Positions 1-8,900 of a stretch of DNA of 64,000 nt are shown piece after piece (the stretch's first letter is position 1; each line of letters begins with the position of its first letter). The notes under the pieces were generated by a model. That model searched no databases and was not told where the DNA came from. It was given only the letters and a program-made list of their open reading frames with translations. This DNA is from Dechloromonas hankyongensis. GTDB lineage: Bacteria; Pseudomonadota; Gammaproteobacteria; Burkholderiales; Rhodocyclaceae. The stretch lies in contig NZ_JAKLTN010000001.1 in assembly GCF_022012295.1 (NCBI RefSeq), positions 620,001-684,000 on the forward strand, read 5' to 3'. The translations under genes were made by a program, and so were the position numbers.

Positions 1-561
1 GTTCGGCGCCTCGTCAGTGCCGGCCAGCGGCGTCAGGCTCAGCTCCGGCGTGGCATCGACGAAAGCCTCGTCGACAATCAACCAGCCGCCGCGCTTCTTC
101 AACTGCTGGGCGGCATCGACGACCACGTCGTGCGGGTGGCGGTCGGCGGTTGGATTGTTCGGATTGCACAGCAGCACGTAGGGCGTCGCCGCGGTCAGGG
201 CACGCGGCAGGGTGGCGTTCTGCAGGAAGCGAAGCTTGTGGCCGGCATGTTGCCAGGCCTGCGGATGTTCGGCGTAGAGGGGGGCGATGCAGGCGACGAC
301 GGCCTTGGGCAGCAGCGCAGGCAGCCACTGAATGGCGGCCTGCGAGCCGGCCACCGGCAGCAGGTTGGCGTTGCCGTAATAGCCGGCGGCAGCGGCCTCC
401 AGTCCGTCACCGTGTTCCGGCAGGCGCTGCCAGGCGGCGGCAGGCAAGGCCGGTACCGGCCAGGCTTCGGGGTTGATGCCGGTGGACAGGTCGAGCCAGT
501 CGAGCAGCGGAATGTCGTAGTGCGCTGCGGCTTCGCGCAGCCGGCCGCCATGTTCAAGCAT
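1..561 (-). CDS. cobD: Threonine-phosphate decarboxylase CobD (partial, N-terminal part)
   Basis: Fold-type I PLP aminotransferase-like enzyme that makes (R)-1-aminopropan-2-yl phosphate, the linker arm of the cobalamin nucleotide loop. The 187 visible residues start MLEHGGRLREA, contain a ground-state PNNPT motif (LCNPNNPTADRH) and the DEAF motif (IVDEAFVDATPE) where the PLP-ring aspartate sits. The PLP lysine lies beyond the left window edge. The ATG overlaps the end of cbiB by 8 bases, so the two are translationally coupled; CbiB uses the product of this enzyme. Histidinol-phosphate aminotransferase is the nearest alternative, but the cobalamin operon decides the call. Confidence 0.88.
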   Translation of the reverse strand, partial: MLEHGGRLREAAAHYDIPLLDWLDLSTGINPEAWPVPALPAAAWQRLPEHGDGLEAAAAGYYGNANLLPVAGSQAAIQWLPALLPKAVVACIAPLYAEHPQAWQHAGHKLRFLQNATLPRALTAATPYVLLCNPNNPTADRHPHDVVVDAAQQLKKRGGWLIVDEAFVDATPELSLTPLAGTDEAPN

Positions 562-1465
562 GCAGGAATCCAATCACGAAAAAAGCGGCCAGCCACAGCC
601 ACAGGCTGCGCCGGATCAGGCGGATGGCACGGCCGAGATCGGCGGCAGCCGGGGCAGGGCCGGTGCCGAGCGGGGGGCGTATCTCTTCCTCGCCATGGTA
701 GATCGCGGCGCCGCCGAGCTGCACGCCCAGGCTGCCGGCACCGGAGGCCATGACCGGGCCGGCGTTCGGGCTTTCCCAGCCGGGCGCCTGGGTGCGCCAG
801 CAGGTCAGCGCCTGGCGGGTGTGGCCGAGCAGGGCGTAGGTCAGGGCGGTGAGGCGGGCGGGCAGCCAGTTCAGCGCATCGTCGACGCGGGCGGCCGGGC
901 GGCCGAACAGGTTGTAGCGTTCAGTGCGGTAACCCCACATGGCGTCCAGCGTATTGGCCAGCCGGAAGAGCAGGGCGCCGGGGCCGCCGAGCAGGGCGAA
1001 CCAGAACAGGGTGCCGAAAATGGCGTCGTTGCCGTTTTCGAGCACCGATTCCATGCCGGCCTTGGCGACGCCGGATTCATCGAGGGCCGAGGTGTCGCGC
1101 GAAACGATCCACCCGACGCGTTGCCGGGCTTCGTCGAGGCGCCCTTCCTGCAAGGGTTGGGCGATGGCCTCGGCGTGCTCGTACAGGCTCTGCGCACCGA
1201 GGGCGAAGTAGAGCAGCACGACGTCGACGACGAAGGGCGCAAAAGAGCGCAGATAGAAAGCCAGGGCCACGAAGGGCAGCACGACCAGGGCCCAGGCGAA
1301 CAGGCCGGCCGGCAGCCGGCGCTGGTTCAGGCGTTGTTCGACGGCGGCGGCCAGGCGGCCGAAGCCGACCAGCGGATGGAAACGGCGCGGCTCGCCGAGC
1401 AGGCGGTCGAGCAGCACGGCGGCCAGGGTGGCAGCCGGCATGGCGAGCGCGCCCTCCGGCATCAT
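554..1465 (-). CDS. cbiB: Adenosylcobinamide-phosphate synthase CbiB
   Basis: Integral membrane enzyme joining adenosylcobyric acid to aminopropanol phosphate. The 303 residues have the family opening (LLDRLLGEPRRFHPLVGFG), several hydrophobic segments, the central SRDTSALDESGV and AKAGMESVLENGNDA motifs, and the conserved RTERYNLFGRPAARVDD stretch. The first ATG overlaps the bluB stop as ATGA; a second ATG follows immediately, and a third (MPAATLAAVL) is possible. It is the middle gene of the riboswitch-led bluB-cbiB-cobD operon. Length is normal for the family. Confidence 0.93.
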   Translation of the reverse strand: MMPEGALAMPAATLAAVLLDRLLGEPRRFHPLVGFGRLAAAVEQRLNQRRLPAGLFAWALVVLPFVALAFYLRSFAPFVVDVVLLYFALGAQSLYEHAEAIAQPLQEGRLDEARQRVGWIVSRDTSALDESGVAKAGMESVLENGNDAIFGTLFWFALLGGPGALLFRLANTLDAMWGYRTERYNLFGRPAARVDDALNWLPARLTALTYALLGHTRQALTCWRTQAPGWESPNAGPVMASGAGSLGVQLGGAAIYHGEEEIRPPLGTGPAPAAADLGRAIRLIRRSLWLWLAAFFVIGFLHA

Positions 1466-2208
1466 TTCGGGAAGATGCCCCGTTGCTGGATGTCGTCCTG
1501 CATGGTGGCGAGTGCGCCGGTCAGCGATTCCTTCTGCTCGGCGTCGGCCTGGCCCCACTGGTCGTAGTAGAGCAGGTCGGCGATGGGCAGGCGGGGCAAC
1601 CAGCCGGCTTTCTCCAGTTCGGGTTTTTCGTGGAAATGGCTGACGTAGCCGATGCACAGATAGGCGATAGGCACGATGTCGGCCGGCATGCCGAGCGCTG
1701 CCTGCAGTTCGGGCTGGTTGAAGATGCTCACCCAGCCGACGCCCAGGCCTTCGGCGCGGGCCGCCAGCCACAGGTTCTGCACGGCGCAGACGCTGGAGTA
1801 GAGGTCCATCGTCTTGATGTGGGTACGGCCGACGACCACCGGACCGGTACGTTCGCGGTCGCAGGTGATGCACAGGTTGATCGGCGACTCGACGATGCCT
1901 TCGAGCTTGAGCTGGCTGTAGGTTTCCCGCTTGCCTTCCGGGAACATCAATGCGGCCTCGGCGTGGGCTTTGGCGAACACGTCGCGCACCCGCTGCTTGA
2001 CCTCGGGCGAGCGGACGACCAGGAAGTTCCACGGCTGCATGAAGCCGACCGACGGCGCATGGTGGGCGGCCAGCATGACGCGGGCGAGCACTTCGTCGGG
2101 CACCGGGTCGGGGAGGAACTGGCCGCGCACGTCGCGGCGGTTGAAGATGGTGCGGTAGACGGCGGCGCGTTCGGCATCCGAAAAGGCGTGGTCGATCTGG
2201 TTTTCCAT
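1462..2208 (-). CDS. bluB: 5,6-dimethylbenzimidazole synthase BluB
   Basis: Flavin-destructase of the nitroreductase fold that converts FMNH2 and oxygen into 5,6-dimethylbenzimidazole, the lower cobalamin ligand. The 248-residue product has the typical start (YRTIFNRRDVRGQF), the APSVGFMQPWNF motif, and the C-terminal GWVSIFNQPELQ and YLCIGYVSHF segments. It is the first gene after the left cobalamin riboswitch. Its presence implies that the cell makes its own DMB oxygen-dependently, alongside nucleotide-loop genes cobT, cobU and cobS in the same window. Confidence 0.95.
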   Translation of the reverse strand: MENQIDHAFSDAERAAVYRTIFNRRDVRGQFLPDPVPDEVLARVMLAAHHAPSVGFMQPWNFLVVRSPEVKQRVRDVFAKAHAEAALMFPEGKRETYSQLKLEGIVESPINLCITCDRERTGPVVVGRTHIKTMDLYSSVCAVQNLWLAARAEGLGVGWVSIFNQPELQAALGMPADIVPIAYLCIGYVSHFHEKPELEKAGWLPRLPIADLLYYDQWGQADAEQKESLTGALATMQDDIQQRGIFPK

Positions 2209-2265
2209 AAATTCCCCTTGTGGAAAAACGATGGCTGCCTGTCCAAACAGCCCTGTTTCGTCTTC

Positions 2266-2416
2266 CGGCCGGTCTTCTGACTCGGATTCAACCGTTGCTG
2301 CGCCTTCCCGGCCGGGGCCAGTGGCAATGTGCAGCGAACGTCCTCCTCACAGCGTTGGGCACGTGGCGGAATTGCACCGCCTTCCCGATTCTCCGCCACA
2401 GGCATAGCGGCACCGA
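2266..2416 (-). promoter_or_regulatory. Cobalamin riboswitch upstream of bluB
   Basis: Read on the minus strand, the segment starts with a GGTGCC element, has the GAATCGGGAAGGCGGTGCAA block, a central GCCACTGG element, a second GGGAAGGCGCAGCAA block and the closing box GAGTCAGAAGACCGGCC, in the order of the adenosylcobalamin riboswitch. It ends about 57 bases before the bluB start. No U-tract terminator is evident after it; a GACCGGCCGGAAGAC self-complementary stretch just downstream could work at the translational level. Family recognition is firm, ends are approximate. Confidence 0.93.
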
Positions 2417-2441
2417 AAGACATTGAGGGGGCGATGCTAAG

Positions 2442-2471
2442 CGACGGCGCTTGGCGAGGCAAGCGCCGTCG
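2442..2471 (-). terminator. 12-bp GC-rich stem-loop between the DUF6976 gene and the riboswitch
   Basis: Perfect inverted repeat of 12 bases (CGACGGCGCTTG and its complement) around a 6-base GCGAGG loop, lying 46 bases beyond the DUF6976 stop codon and just before the riboswitch. It lacks a T-tract, so it may be a weak or Rho-assisted terminator insulating bluB from the upstream gene. Confidence 0.5.
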
Positions 2472-2517
2472 TGGCGGCAGGCCGCTCCGCGGTCCGTGCG
2501 AACCGCGGGAAAGCCGC

Positions 2518-3507
2518 TTAGGGGCTGACGCTCAGACAGGCCATGGTCTGGTTGAGCAGCTGATAGCCGATTTCGCCGAAGGTCATCGGCCCACCGATGT
2601 GGCCGGCCTGCTTGCCGTGCAGTTCGGCGTACAGGTAGTTGAGCACGCAGTTGCAGGCGAAATCCGGCTGCGTGGTGGGCGGTGGCAGGGCGTTCTGGAA
2701 GGCGCTGACGTAATCGGCGAGCGGTTCGGCGATGCGGTAGTCGAGGCCGGGGAAGACCGGCGCGTAGAACTCCACCGTGCCGCGTTCGCGGTCGATGCTG
2801 CGGATGCTGACATTGACCAGGGCGCCGCAGTAGTCGGCGACCAGCGGCAGGCGGGTATCGACCCGGTTGGCGACCAGGAACTCGGCCAGATTGCCCGGCT
2901 GGCCGTCGATTTCACAGGCGCCGGCGGCAAAGCCGGCGTCGGCGAAGCGGATGGCGGGCAGCTGGCCGGGACGGAAGGGATTGACGATATCGACCTGCGC
3001 ATAACGCCCGGCCGGCAGTTCGACGTCGATCACCGCCACCTTGTCTTCGGCGAATTCGCCGTTTTCGCCGAGCACGACCAGCGGCTTGCGGCTGCCCAGT
3101 TCGTCGAGATGGACGCCGGCGATCCAGCCGGCCAGCGGTTTCATGTACATGTCCTCGTAGTTCGGGGCGTTCTCGGCAAAGCTGCGGTGGCACTCCCCGA
3201 AGGCCGGGATGATGATCAGGCTGTAGCCGTTTTCCGGCGCGTTGCGGCACAGGTCGGGCAATTGGTCGGCGCTGCGCAGCGACAGGCGGGGCGGGGTGGC
3301 GAAGCAGTCGATCAGGTGCACATAGACCTGGTCGCGGGCGGTGACGCCGCCGGCCGCCGACATGAAATAGGGGATGGTGCCGCCCAGCCAGTGTCCGGGC
3401 GGCAGTTGGCGGAGCGCCGTTTCGTCGCCGGCCACGGTCATGAAATGGCCGGCAGTGATCAGCTCGGCGGCTTCGGCGATGGAAAACAGGCCGTTTTGTC
3501 GGGTCAT
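2518..3507 (-). CDS. FIST-like / DUF6976-type protein
   Basis: Soluble 329-residue protein with no signal peptide or membrane segment. The N-terminal half has a GHFMTVAGDETALRQLPPG stretch and GGTIPYFM. The C-terminal end (CNCVLNYLYAELHGKQ followed by GPMTFGEIGYQLLNQT) resembles the end of FIST_C domains, where the Cys pair and the G-x-x-x-F/Y-G-E motif are diagnostic. FIST domains are thought to sense small ligands such as amino acids. The ATG at 3507 has GGAGA four bases upstream; an ATG 57 bases earlier lacks support and runs into the neighbour. It follows the ISL3-like gene by 10 bases, so the two form an operon. Substrate is unknown. Confidence 0.6.
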   Translation of the reverse strand: MTRQNGLFSIAEAAELITAGHFMTVAGDETALRQLPPGHWLGGTIPYFMSAAGGVTARDQVYVHLIDCFATPPRLSLRSADQLPDLCRNAPENGYSLIIIPAFGECHRSFAENAPNYEDMYMKPLAGWIAGVHLDELGSRKPLVVLGENGEFAEDKVAVIDVELPAGRYAQVDIVNPFRPGQLPAIRFADAGFAAGACEIDGQPGNLAEFLVANRVDTRLPLVADYCGALVNVSIRSIDRERGTVEFYAPVFPGLDYRIAEPLADYVSAFQNALPPPTTQPDFACNCVLNYLYAELHGKQAGHIGGPMTFGEIGYQLLNQTMACLSVSP

Positions 3508-3517
3508 GGGGTCTCCG

Positions 3518-4201
3518 TCAGATTTCGTTGAGTTGCGCCAGTTCGTGCTCGAGCAGGTGAGCATGGCGAACGAAGTAGCGCTGCAGTTCGTGGGCCTTCA
3601 TCAGCCGGACCTCGCTGTCGGAGATGCGCTGGACCTGGTCGCGCAGCTTGGTGAGCAGCAGCTTGAGGCTGAGAACGCGGATGTCGAGATGGTTGGAGCC
3701 GTCGAGCAGCGCCTGCCAGACCGGGTGGTCGGCGGCCGGGACGGTGCTGGTGCCGGCGCCCGGTGTCGGCATGGGGGTCAGGTAGGCATGGCCCTGGTCG
3801 AGGTCGTGCTTGAATTTCCACAGGTCGGCGGCGGAAATGTCGAGCAGCGGACAGATGGCCTGCATGTTCAGTCCGGCCTTGAAGTAGGCGCCGACCTGCT
3901 TGGCCAGCGCCCGCGTGAACGGCTGGTTGGTGTCGCCGAGCCAGGGCAGTTCCTGATGGCGTCCGGTTTCGACGGGATTGGCATGGACGTAGCAACTGAA
4001 GCCGCCGACGTTGAGGTGGCGCCAGGCCGGGTGCTTGGGGTCCGGCGCGCTCGGCCGCTGGCTGAAGAACCAGCCCGAGCGCGGCTGCGGGAGCGAAACC
4101 CAGAGGTCGACGCGACGCGAGCCGGCATCTTCGACGACGTGGCTGATCTGCCACGGCGCCTTGATGTCGAGTGCTTTATGCAACCAGTCATCTGCCATCA
4201 T
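3518..4201 (-). CDS. ISL3-transposase-derived N-terminal/HTH protein without catalytic domain
   Basis: 227 residues that follow the layout of the start of ISL3 transposases: LDIKAPWQISHV, then VDLWVSLPQP, then HPAWRHLNVGGFSCYVHANP, matching the segment where ISL3 proteins have a zinc finger and the WRHL motif. The next part (QPFTRALAKQVGAYF, MQAICPLLDISAADLWKFK) matches the following helix-turn-helix. The zinc-finger cysteines are missing and there is no DDE catalytic domain, so this cannot be an active transposase. A domesticated DNA-binding or regulatory role is inferred. The start is one of two adjacent ATGs behind GGAGA; an earlier ATG at 4261 lacks a ribosome site. It is co-transcribed with the FIST-like gene. 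Confidence 0.55.
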   Translation of the reverse strand: MMADDWLHKALDIKAPWQISHVVEDAGSRRVDLWVSLPQPRSGWFFSQRPSAPDPKHPAWRHLNVGGFSCYVHANPVETGRHQELPWLGDTNQPFTRALAKQVGAYFKAGLNMQAICPLLDISAADLWKFKHDLDQGHAYLTPMPTPGAGTSTVPAADHPVWQALLDGSNHLDIRVLSLKLLLTKLRDQVQRISDSEVRLMKAHELQRYFVRHAHLLEHELAQLNEI

Positions 4202-4436
4202 GTTGTCTCCGTATCTTATTGATATTGAATCGGGACCCGTAGCAAATAACGTGCAATGCATAAAAGCCGGATTTGGCGCCTAAGTGTTGAGCAAAACTGT
4301 GGGGAAATCGAACAGCTGTTTCAATTCATTACAGATAATGCTCGGGAAAGGGGGGCTGTTTCGGTTGGACGCTACACAGCATTCGGAAATGGCCGTTATC
4401 CGGGATAATTCGCGTTTTTCCTTCTGCCGCCCAACC

Positions 4437-5909
4437 ATGTCCTGTCACGCCCTGATGGTCCAGGGGACCACCTCCGACGCCGGAAAATCGACCCTGGTCG
4501 CCGCACTGTGTCGCATCCTGAAGCGCCGCGGCGTGCGCGTGGCGCCGTTCAAGCCGCAGAACATGGCCCTCAATTCGGCGGTCACCGTCGATGGCGGCGA
4601 GATCGGCCGGGCGCAGGCCTTGCAGGCACTGGCCTGCGGCGTCGAGCCGCATACCGATTTCAATCCGGTGCTGCTCAAGCCGACGACCGACAAGAAGGCG
4701 CAGGTGGTCATCCATGGCAAGGTGGCGGTCGATCTCGATGCCAAGGCGTATCACGAGTACAAGCCGCGGGCGATGGGGGCGGTGCTCGACTCGTGGGCGC
4801 GGCTGACCGCGGCCTACGACTGCGTGCTGGTCGAGGGCGCCGGGTCGCCGGCCGAGATCAACCTGCGCGCCCGCGATATCGCCAACATGGGCTTCGCCGA
4901 AGCGGTCGACTGCCCGGTCATCATCGTCGCCGACATCGACCGGGGGGGCGTCTTCGCCCATCTGGTCGGCACGCTGGACCTGCTGTCGCCCTCCGAACAG
5001 AAGCGGGTGGTCGGCTTCGTCATCAACCGTTTCCGCGGCGACATCGGCCTGCTCGAATCCGGCCTGACCTGGCTGGAAGAACGTACCGGCAAGCCGGTCC
5101 TCGGCGTCCTGCCCTACCTGCACGGCCTGATGCTCGACGCCGAGGATGCCATCGCCACGGCGGCCATCGGCGACAAGCGCGAGGCGAAGCTGAAGGTCGT
5201 CGCCCCCGCCTATCCGCGCACCTCCAATCACAATGATCTCGACCCGCTGCGCCTGCATCCGGAAGTCGATTTCCGCTGGATCGGGCCGGGCGAGACGCCG
5301 CCGGCCGCTGACCTGATCGTGCTGCCCGGTTCCAAGGCGGTGCGTGCCGACATCGACTGGCTGCGCAGCCAGGGCTGGGAGCAGGCGATCCGCAAACACC
5401 TGCGCTATGGCGGCAAGGTGATCGGCCTGTGCGGCGGCTACCAGATGCTGGGCAACATGATCCACGATCCGCTCGGCCTTGAGGGCCAGCCGGGCAGCAC
5501 GCCCGGCCTGGCGGCGCTCGCTGTCGAGACCACCCTCGAAACCGAGAAGCAGCTGCGCAATGTCAGCGGTCACTTGGCATTGCCCGGGCGGCCGGCCATG
5601 ACCGGTTACGAAATCCACCTCGGCGTGACGCGCGGCGACGGTCTCGCCGCGGCGGCGGTCGAACTGGCCGACGGCCGGGCGGATGGCGCCATTTCAGCCG
5701 ACGGCCAGGTGTTCGGCACCTATTGCCACGGCCTGTTCGACCATCCGGACGCGCTCACCGCCCTGCTGGCCTGGGCCGGGATGACGGAAAGCGCACAGGT
5801 CGACTTCGCCGCCCGGCGCGAGGCCGATCTCGACCGCCTCGCCGATTCGGTCGAGGCGGCCCTCGATTGGGCCAAGCTGCGCGCCGCCTGGCCCGACTGC
5901 CCCGTCTGA
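4437..5909 (+). CDS. cobQ: Cobyric acid synthase CobQ/CbiP
   Basis: Glutamine-dependent amidotransferase adding four amide groups to adenosylcobyrinic acid a,c-diamide. The product of 490 residues has the N-terminal dethiobiotin-synthetase-like ATP site ([14 protein letters not shown]), [20 protein letters not shown] and the C-terminal class I GATase with nucleophile Cys in [10 protein letters not shown] and His in [10 protein letters not shown]. The open frame extends 51 codons upstream, but that part is unlike the family; [10 protein letters not shown] is the usual start. It stands alone on the plus strand, between the ISL3-like gene and the giant protein, with no riboswitch of its own in the 235-base upstream gap. 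Confidence 0.95.
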   Translation: MSCHALMVQGTTSDAGKSTLVAALCRILKRRGVRVAPFKPQNMALNSAVTVDGGEIGRAQALQALACGVEPHTDFNPVLLKPTTDKKAQVVIHGKVAVDLDAKAYHEYKPRAMGAVLDSWARLTAAYDCVLVEGAGSPAEINLRARDIANMGFAEAVDCPVIIVADIDRGGVFAHLVGTLDLLSPSEQKRVVGFVINRFRGDIGLLESGLTWLEERTGKPVLGVLPYLHGLMLDAEDAIATAAIGDKREAKLKVVAPAYPRTSNHNDLDPLRLHPEVDFRWIGPGETPPAADLIVLPGSKAVRADIDWLRSQGWEQAIRKHLRYGGKVIGLCGGYQMLGNMIHDPLGLEGQPGSTPGLAALAVETTLETEKQLRNVSGHLALPGRPAMTGYEIHLGVTRGDGLAAAAVELADGRADGAISADGQVFGTYCHGLFDHPDALTALLAWAGMTESAQVDFAARREADLDRLADSVEAALDWAKLRAAWPDCPV

Positions 5910-5922
5910 GCGAGGACCGGGC

Positions 5923-8900
5923 CTAGGCGGTTCCGCCGTCTATCGTCTTGCTGTCCGGGCCGATGACGGTGAAACGGGCGAATCGCGCCAGCGCCAGATC
6001 GTCGCCGTTGAACAGGTTCAGATCCGTCGTGCCCTTCACCCCGGGAACCAGGTCATCGTTGCTCGGTACGTCGATGGCGTATTGCCAGAAGTCCCAGTCG
6101 CCCCACGGCGCCGGGAAATTGGGCGCGGTCGGGCGGCTCTTGTCGAGATTGACGGAACAGACCCACAGCGGATAGTCGATGAAACGGGCGTCGTCGTTCG
6201 TGGCGTCAGCCCAGAACTTTTTGCTGGTGTAGATAATCGGCCTGACCTTGTAGTGCTGCTCGATCAGGTTCAGCCAGACCTCGACGGCGGTCAGGTACGA
6301 AGCCATCGTATGCGGCCCGATGATCTTGGTATGGTCGGCGATGTAAGTCGGATCGTAGGGGTCGATTTCCAGGTCGAGCACCGGCGGCAGGTCGCCGGGA
6401 CGCAACGGGCCGACCAGGTTCATGAATTCCTCGGCCTGCTCGCCGGCATCTTCCGACGGGCGGAAGAACTGGTAGGCGCCGCGAATCAAGCCGGTGTCGC
6501 GCATGCTGCGCCAGTTGTCCATGAACCAGGCCCGGAACTGATTGCCCTTGGCCACCTTGTTCGCCCCAAAGGCGGCGCGGATGAAGGCGAAGCGGATGCC
6601 GGACTCGGCCACCGTTTCCCAGCCGATGTCGCCGACCGATGCGTCGATCCCGTCGACCAGGTTATTGGCCGGGCTGCCGTAGATGATGGACGGCGCCTTC
6701 TGGCCGCCCTTGGCCTGCACCAGTTCGATGGAGGCGCCATCCGGTGTCTGCGCCTTGAGCAGCGAGGCGTTTTCCGGCGAGGCCTTCTTGATGGCGTTGC
6801 TGATGGCGGTATCGCTCTCGCTGGCCGGGCTTTCACCGGCCAGGTTCTTGAGCACGGCATTGCTGTGGGCGCGGCCGTCGGTGGAAGTGATGGCGTCGCT
6901 CTTGATGGCATCGGAAATGACATCGAGGCGTTTCTTCACGTTGGCCGGGGCTTTGGCATCCTCCGCCTTGGTCCCGACGATCTGCTCCAGCGCCGTCGTC
7001 CGCAACTGCTTGGCCTTGTCAGCGTCAATCTTGCCGCCGGCTTCCGCCTTGTCGATGGCGCTCATGCTCTTGTCCAGCGAATTGAGCATGGCCGCCTGCT
7101 GGGCCAGTGTCGAAGCCTCCTTGCCGAACTTGTAGGCGGAGTCGAGGGCCTGCTGGTAGGCCGCCGCCGCGTTCTTCTGCGTGCCTTCAAGGCCGGTGAT
7201 GTCGGTGAACACGCTCTTGCCCAGCGCATCGAGCACCACCTTGACGCCGCCGGCATCGGGGGCGGTCGGGGTGGTCTGGATGGCGACCAGCGGCGCCGGC
7301 ATGTCCTTGGCCTGCAGCGAGCCGGTGTCCGAGCGCCGGCTGTCGGTGGACAGGGCGTTGATAGCGGGCGGTTCGTCGATGGGCGATTGTTCCCAGCGCC
7401 AGAAGCGCGATTCGTCGATTTCCTCGCAGGAGTTGCAGTTGCCCATCACGGCCTCGGCAAAGACGCCCTTGGTCGGCAGGCTGATGCGGGTGGCGGGGAG
7501 CGGAATGGGCGGCTGGTAGAAGCCGAGCAGGTCGATCCAGTTGCCATCCTTGTTCGGCCGGAAGCGCGGATCAAGACGGACACCGGAAGCGACCGGCAGG
7601 ATCAGCGAATTGCCGACAATGCCGATCAGGCGGTTCTCGACCACCGAGGCGACGCTGCGGTTGTCGCTGTTCGGGGCGTAGTAGCCGTCGAGCAGCATGT
7701 AGCGCCGGTTGGGGTCCATCGTCCACCAGATGGCATGGTGGTAGTACTCGAAATTGTCGTTCAGGTGGGCGACCAGTTCGGCGGTCAGCCGGCGGTCCTC
7801 GTTGCGCGGATTGAGCTGCTCCCACTGGTCGAGCGGCGCATACAGCGTGACGCCGCGCTGCTGGCCGACATTGACTGCTTCGATGCGCAGGTCGAAGACG
7901 TTGGTGAACACCGCGGTGGCGACCGGCGATTCGAGATCGTCGTTGACCCGCGGATCATCGACCAGCCGGTGTTCGAAGCGCGGGGTGCGGTAGCTCAGGC
8001 GCGCCGAATTGACGATGGCCCGGAAGGAGGGGGGCAGGGGAACGGTGGATTTGAGGACGATCTGTTCGATGTCGGAACGCTTGAAGCGGCCGTCCAGATT
8101 GGCGCGCAGCGCGACGGCCAGCGGAATGCCCGGCTGGTAGGAGGAGACCAGCGTGAAGTCGGCGCCGTCGATGCGCACCGGAGATTGCCCGCGGACCTTG
8201 ATCTCCAGGCTGAGCAGATTGACGAAGGATTCGACCACACCGGGCACCACTTCCTGATTGAAGCGGTCGTAGCGGCGCTGCGGGTCGAGTTCGGCGTAAT
8301 AGTCCTCGGCCAGGGCACGGGCGCCCTTGCTGGCCGCGCTCGTAGCGTTGATCGCCGCATTGGTGGCCAGGCCGGTGACCAGCGACGCGCCGCCAGTGGC
8401 GACGGCGAGCAGGATGCCGAGCACGCCGGTGGTCGGGTTGGTCGCTTCATTGACCGCCTTGGCGGTCTGTTCCAGCGTGTCTTCCGGGCGCGGCCGCGGG
8501 CGTTCCGGGAAGGGCGGCGGCGGCACGATGACGGTGAGCAGGAATTCGCCGGAAATCGAATCGATGCGCTCGTCGGCGTATTGCTGGTTCGGGTAATCGA
8601 CGTCCGACCAGTTGGTCTGCACGCGGCGGGCGGCATCGAAGGCCGGATTCAAGGTCGTGCGCTTCAGGTAGGTCGCCAATTCGTTGCGCCAGCGCAGCGT
8701 CTTGGCCAGGTCGAAGGTGGTCATCGGCAGCGGCACGAACAGGCATTCCTGCACATTGACCAGTTCCTGCGTCAGCTTGAGGTGGCGCAGGACTTCGAAA
8801 TACTGCACGGTCATCGCGTGGCAATGGTTGTGGTTGGCGATGACCTCGGTGGTGGCGCGCACCGCCTCGCCCTGGCGGACGGCCCGCACCACGGTCGCCC

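Noticed and set aside
1483..2280. 265-codon plus-strand open frame over bluB
   Set aside because: Shadow of bluB; lacks any family motif and crosses the riboswitch-bluB leader.
3518..4201. Active ISL3 insertion sequence
   Set aside because: No DDE domain, no zinc-finger cysteines and no terminal inverted repeats were found; only a derived fragment-like protein is supported.
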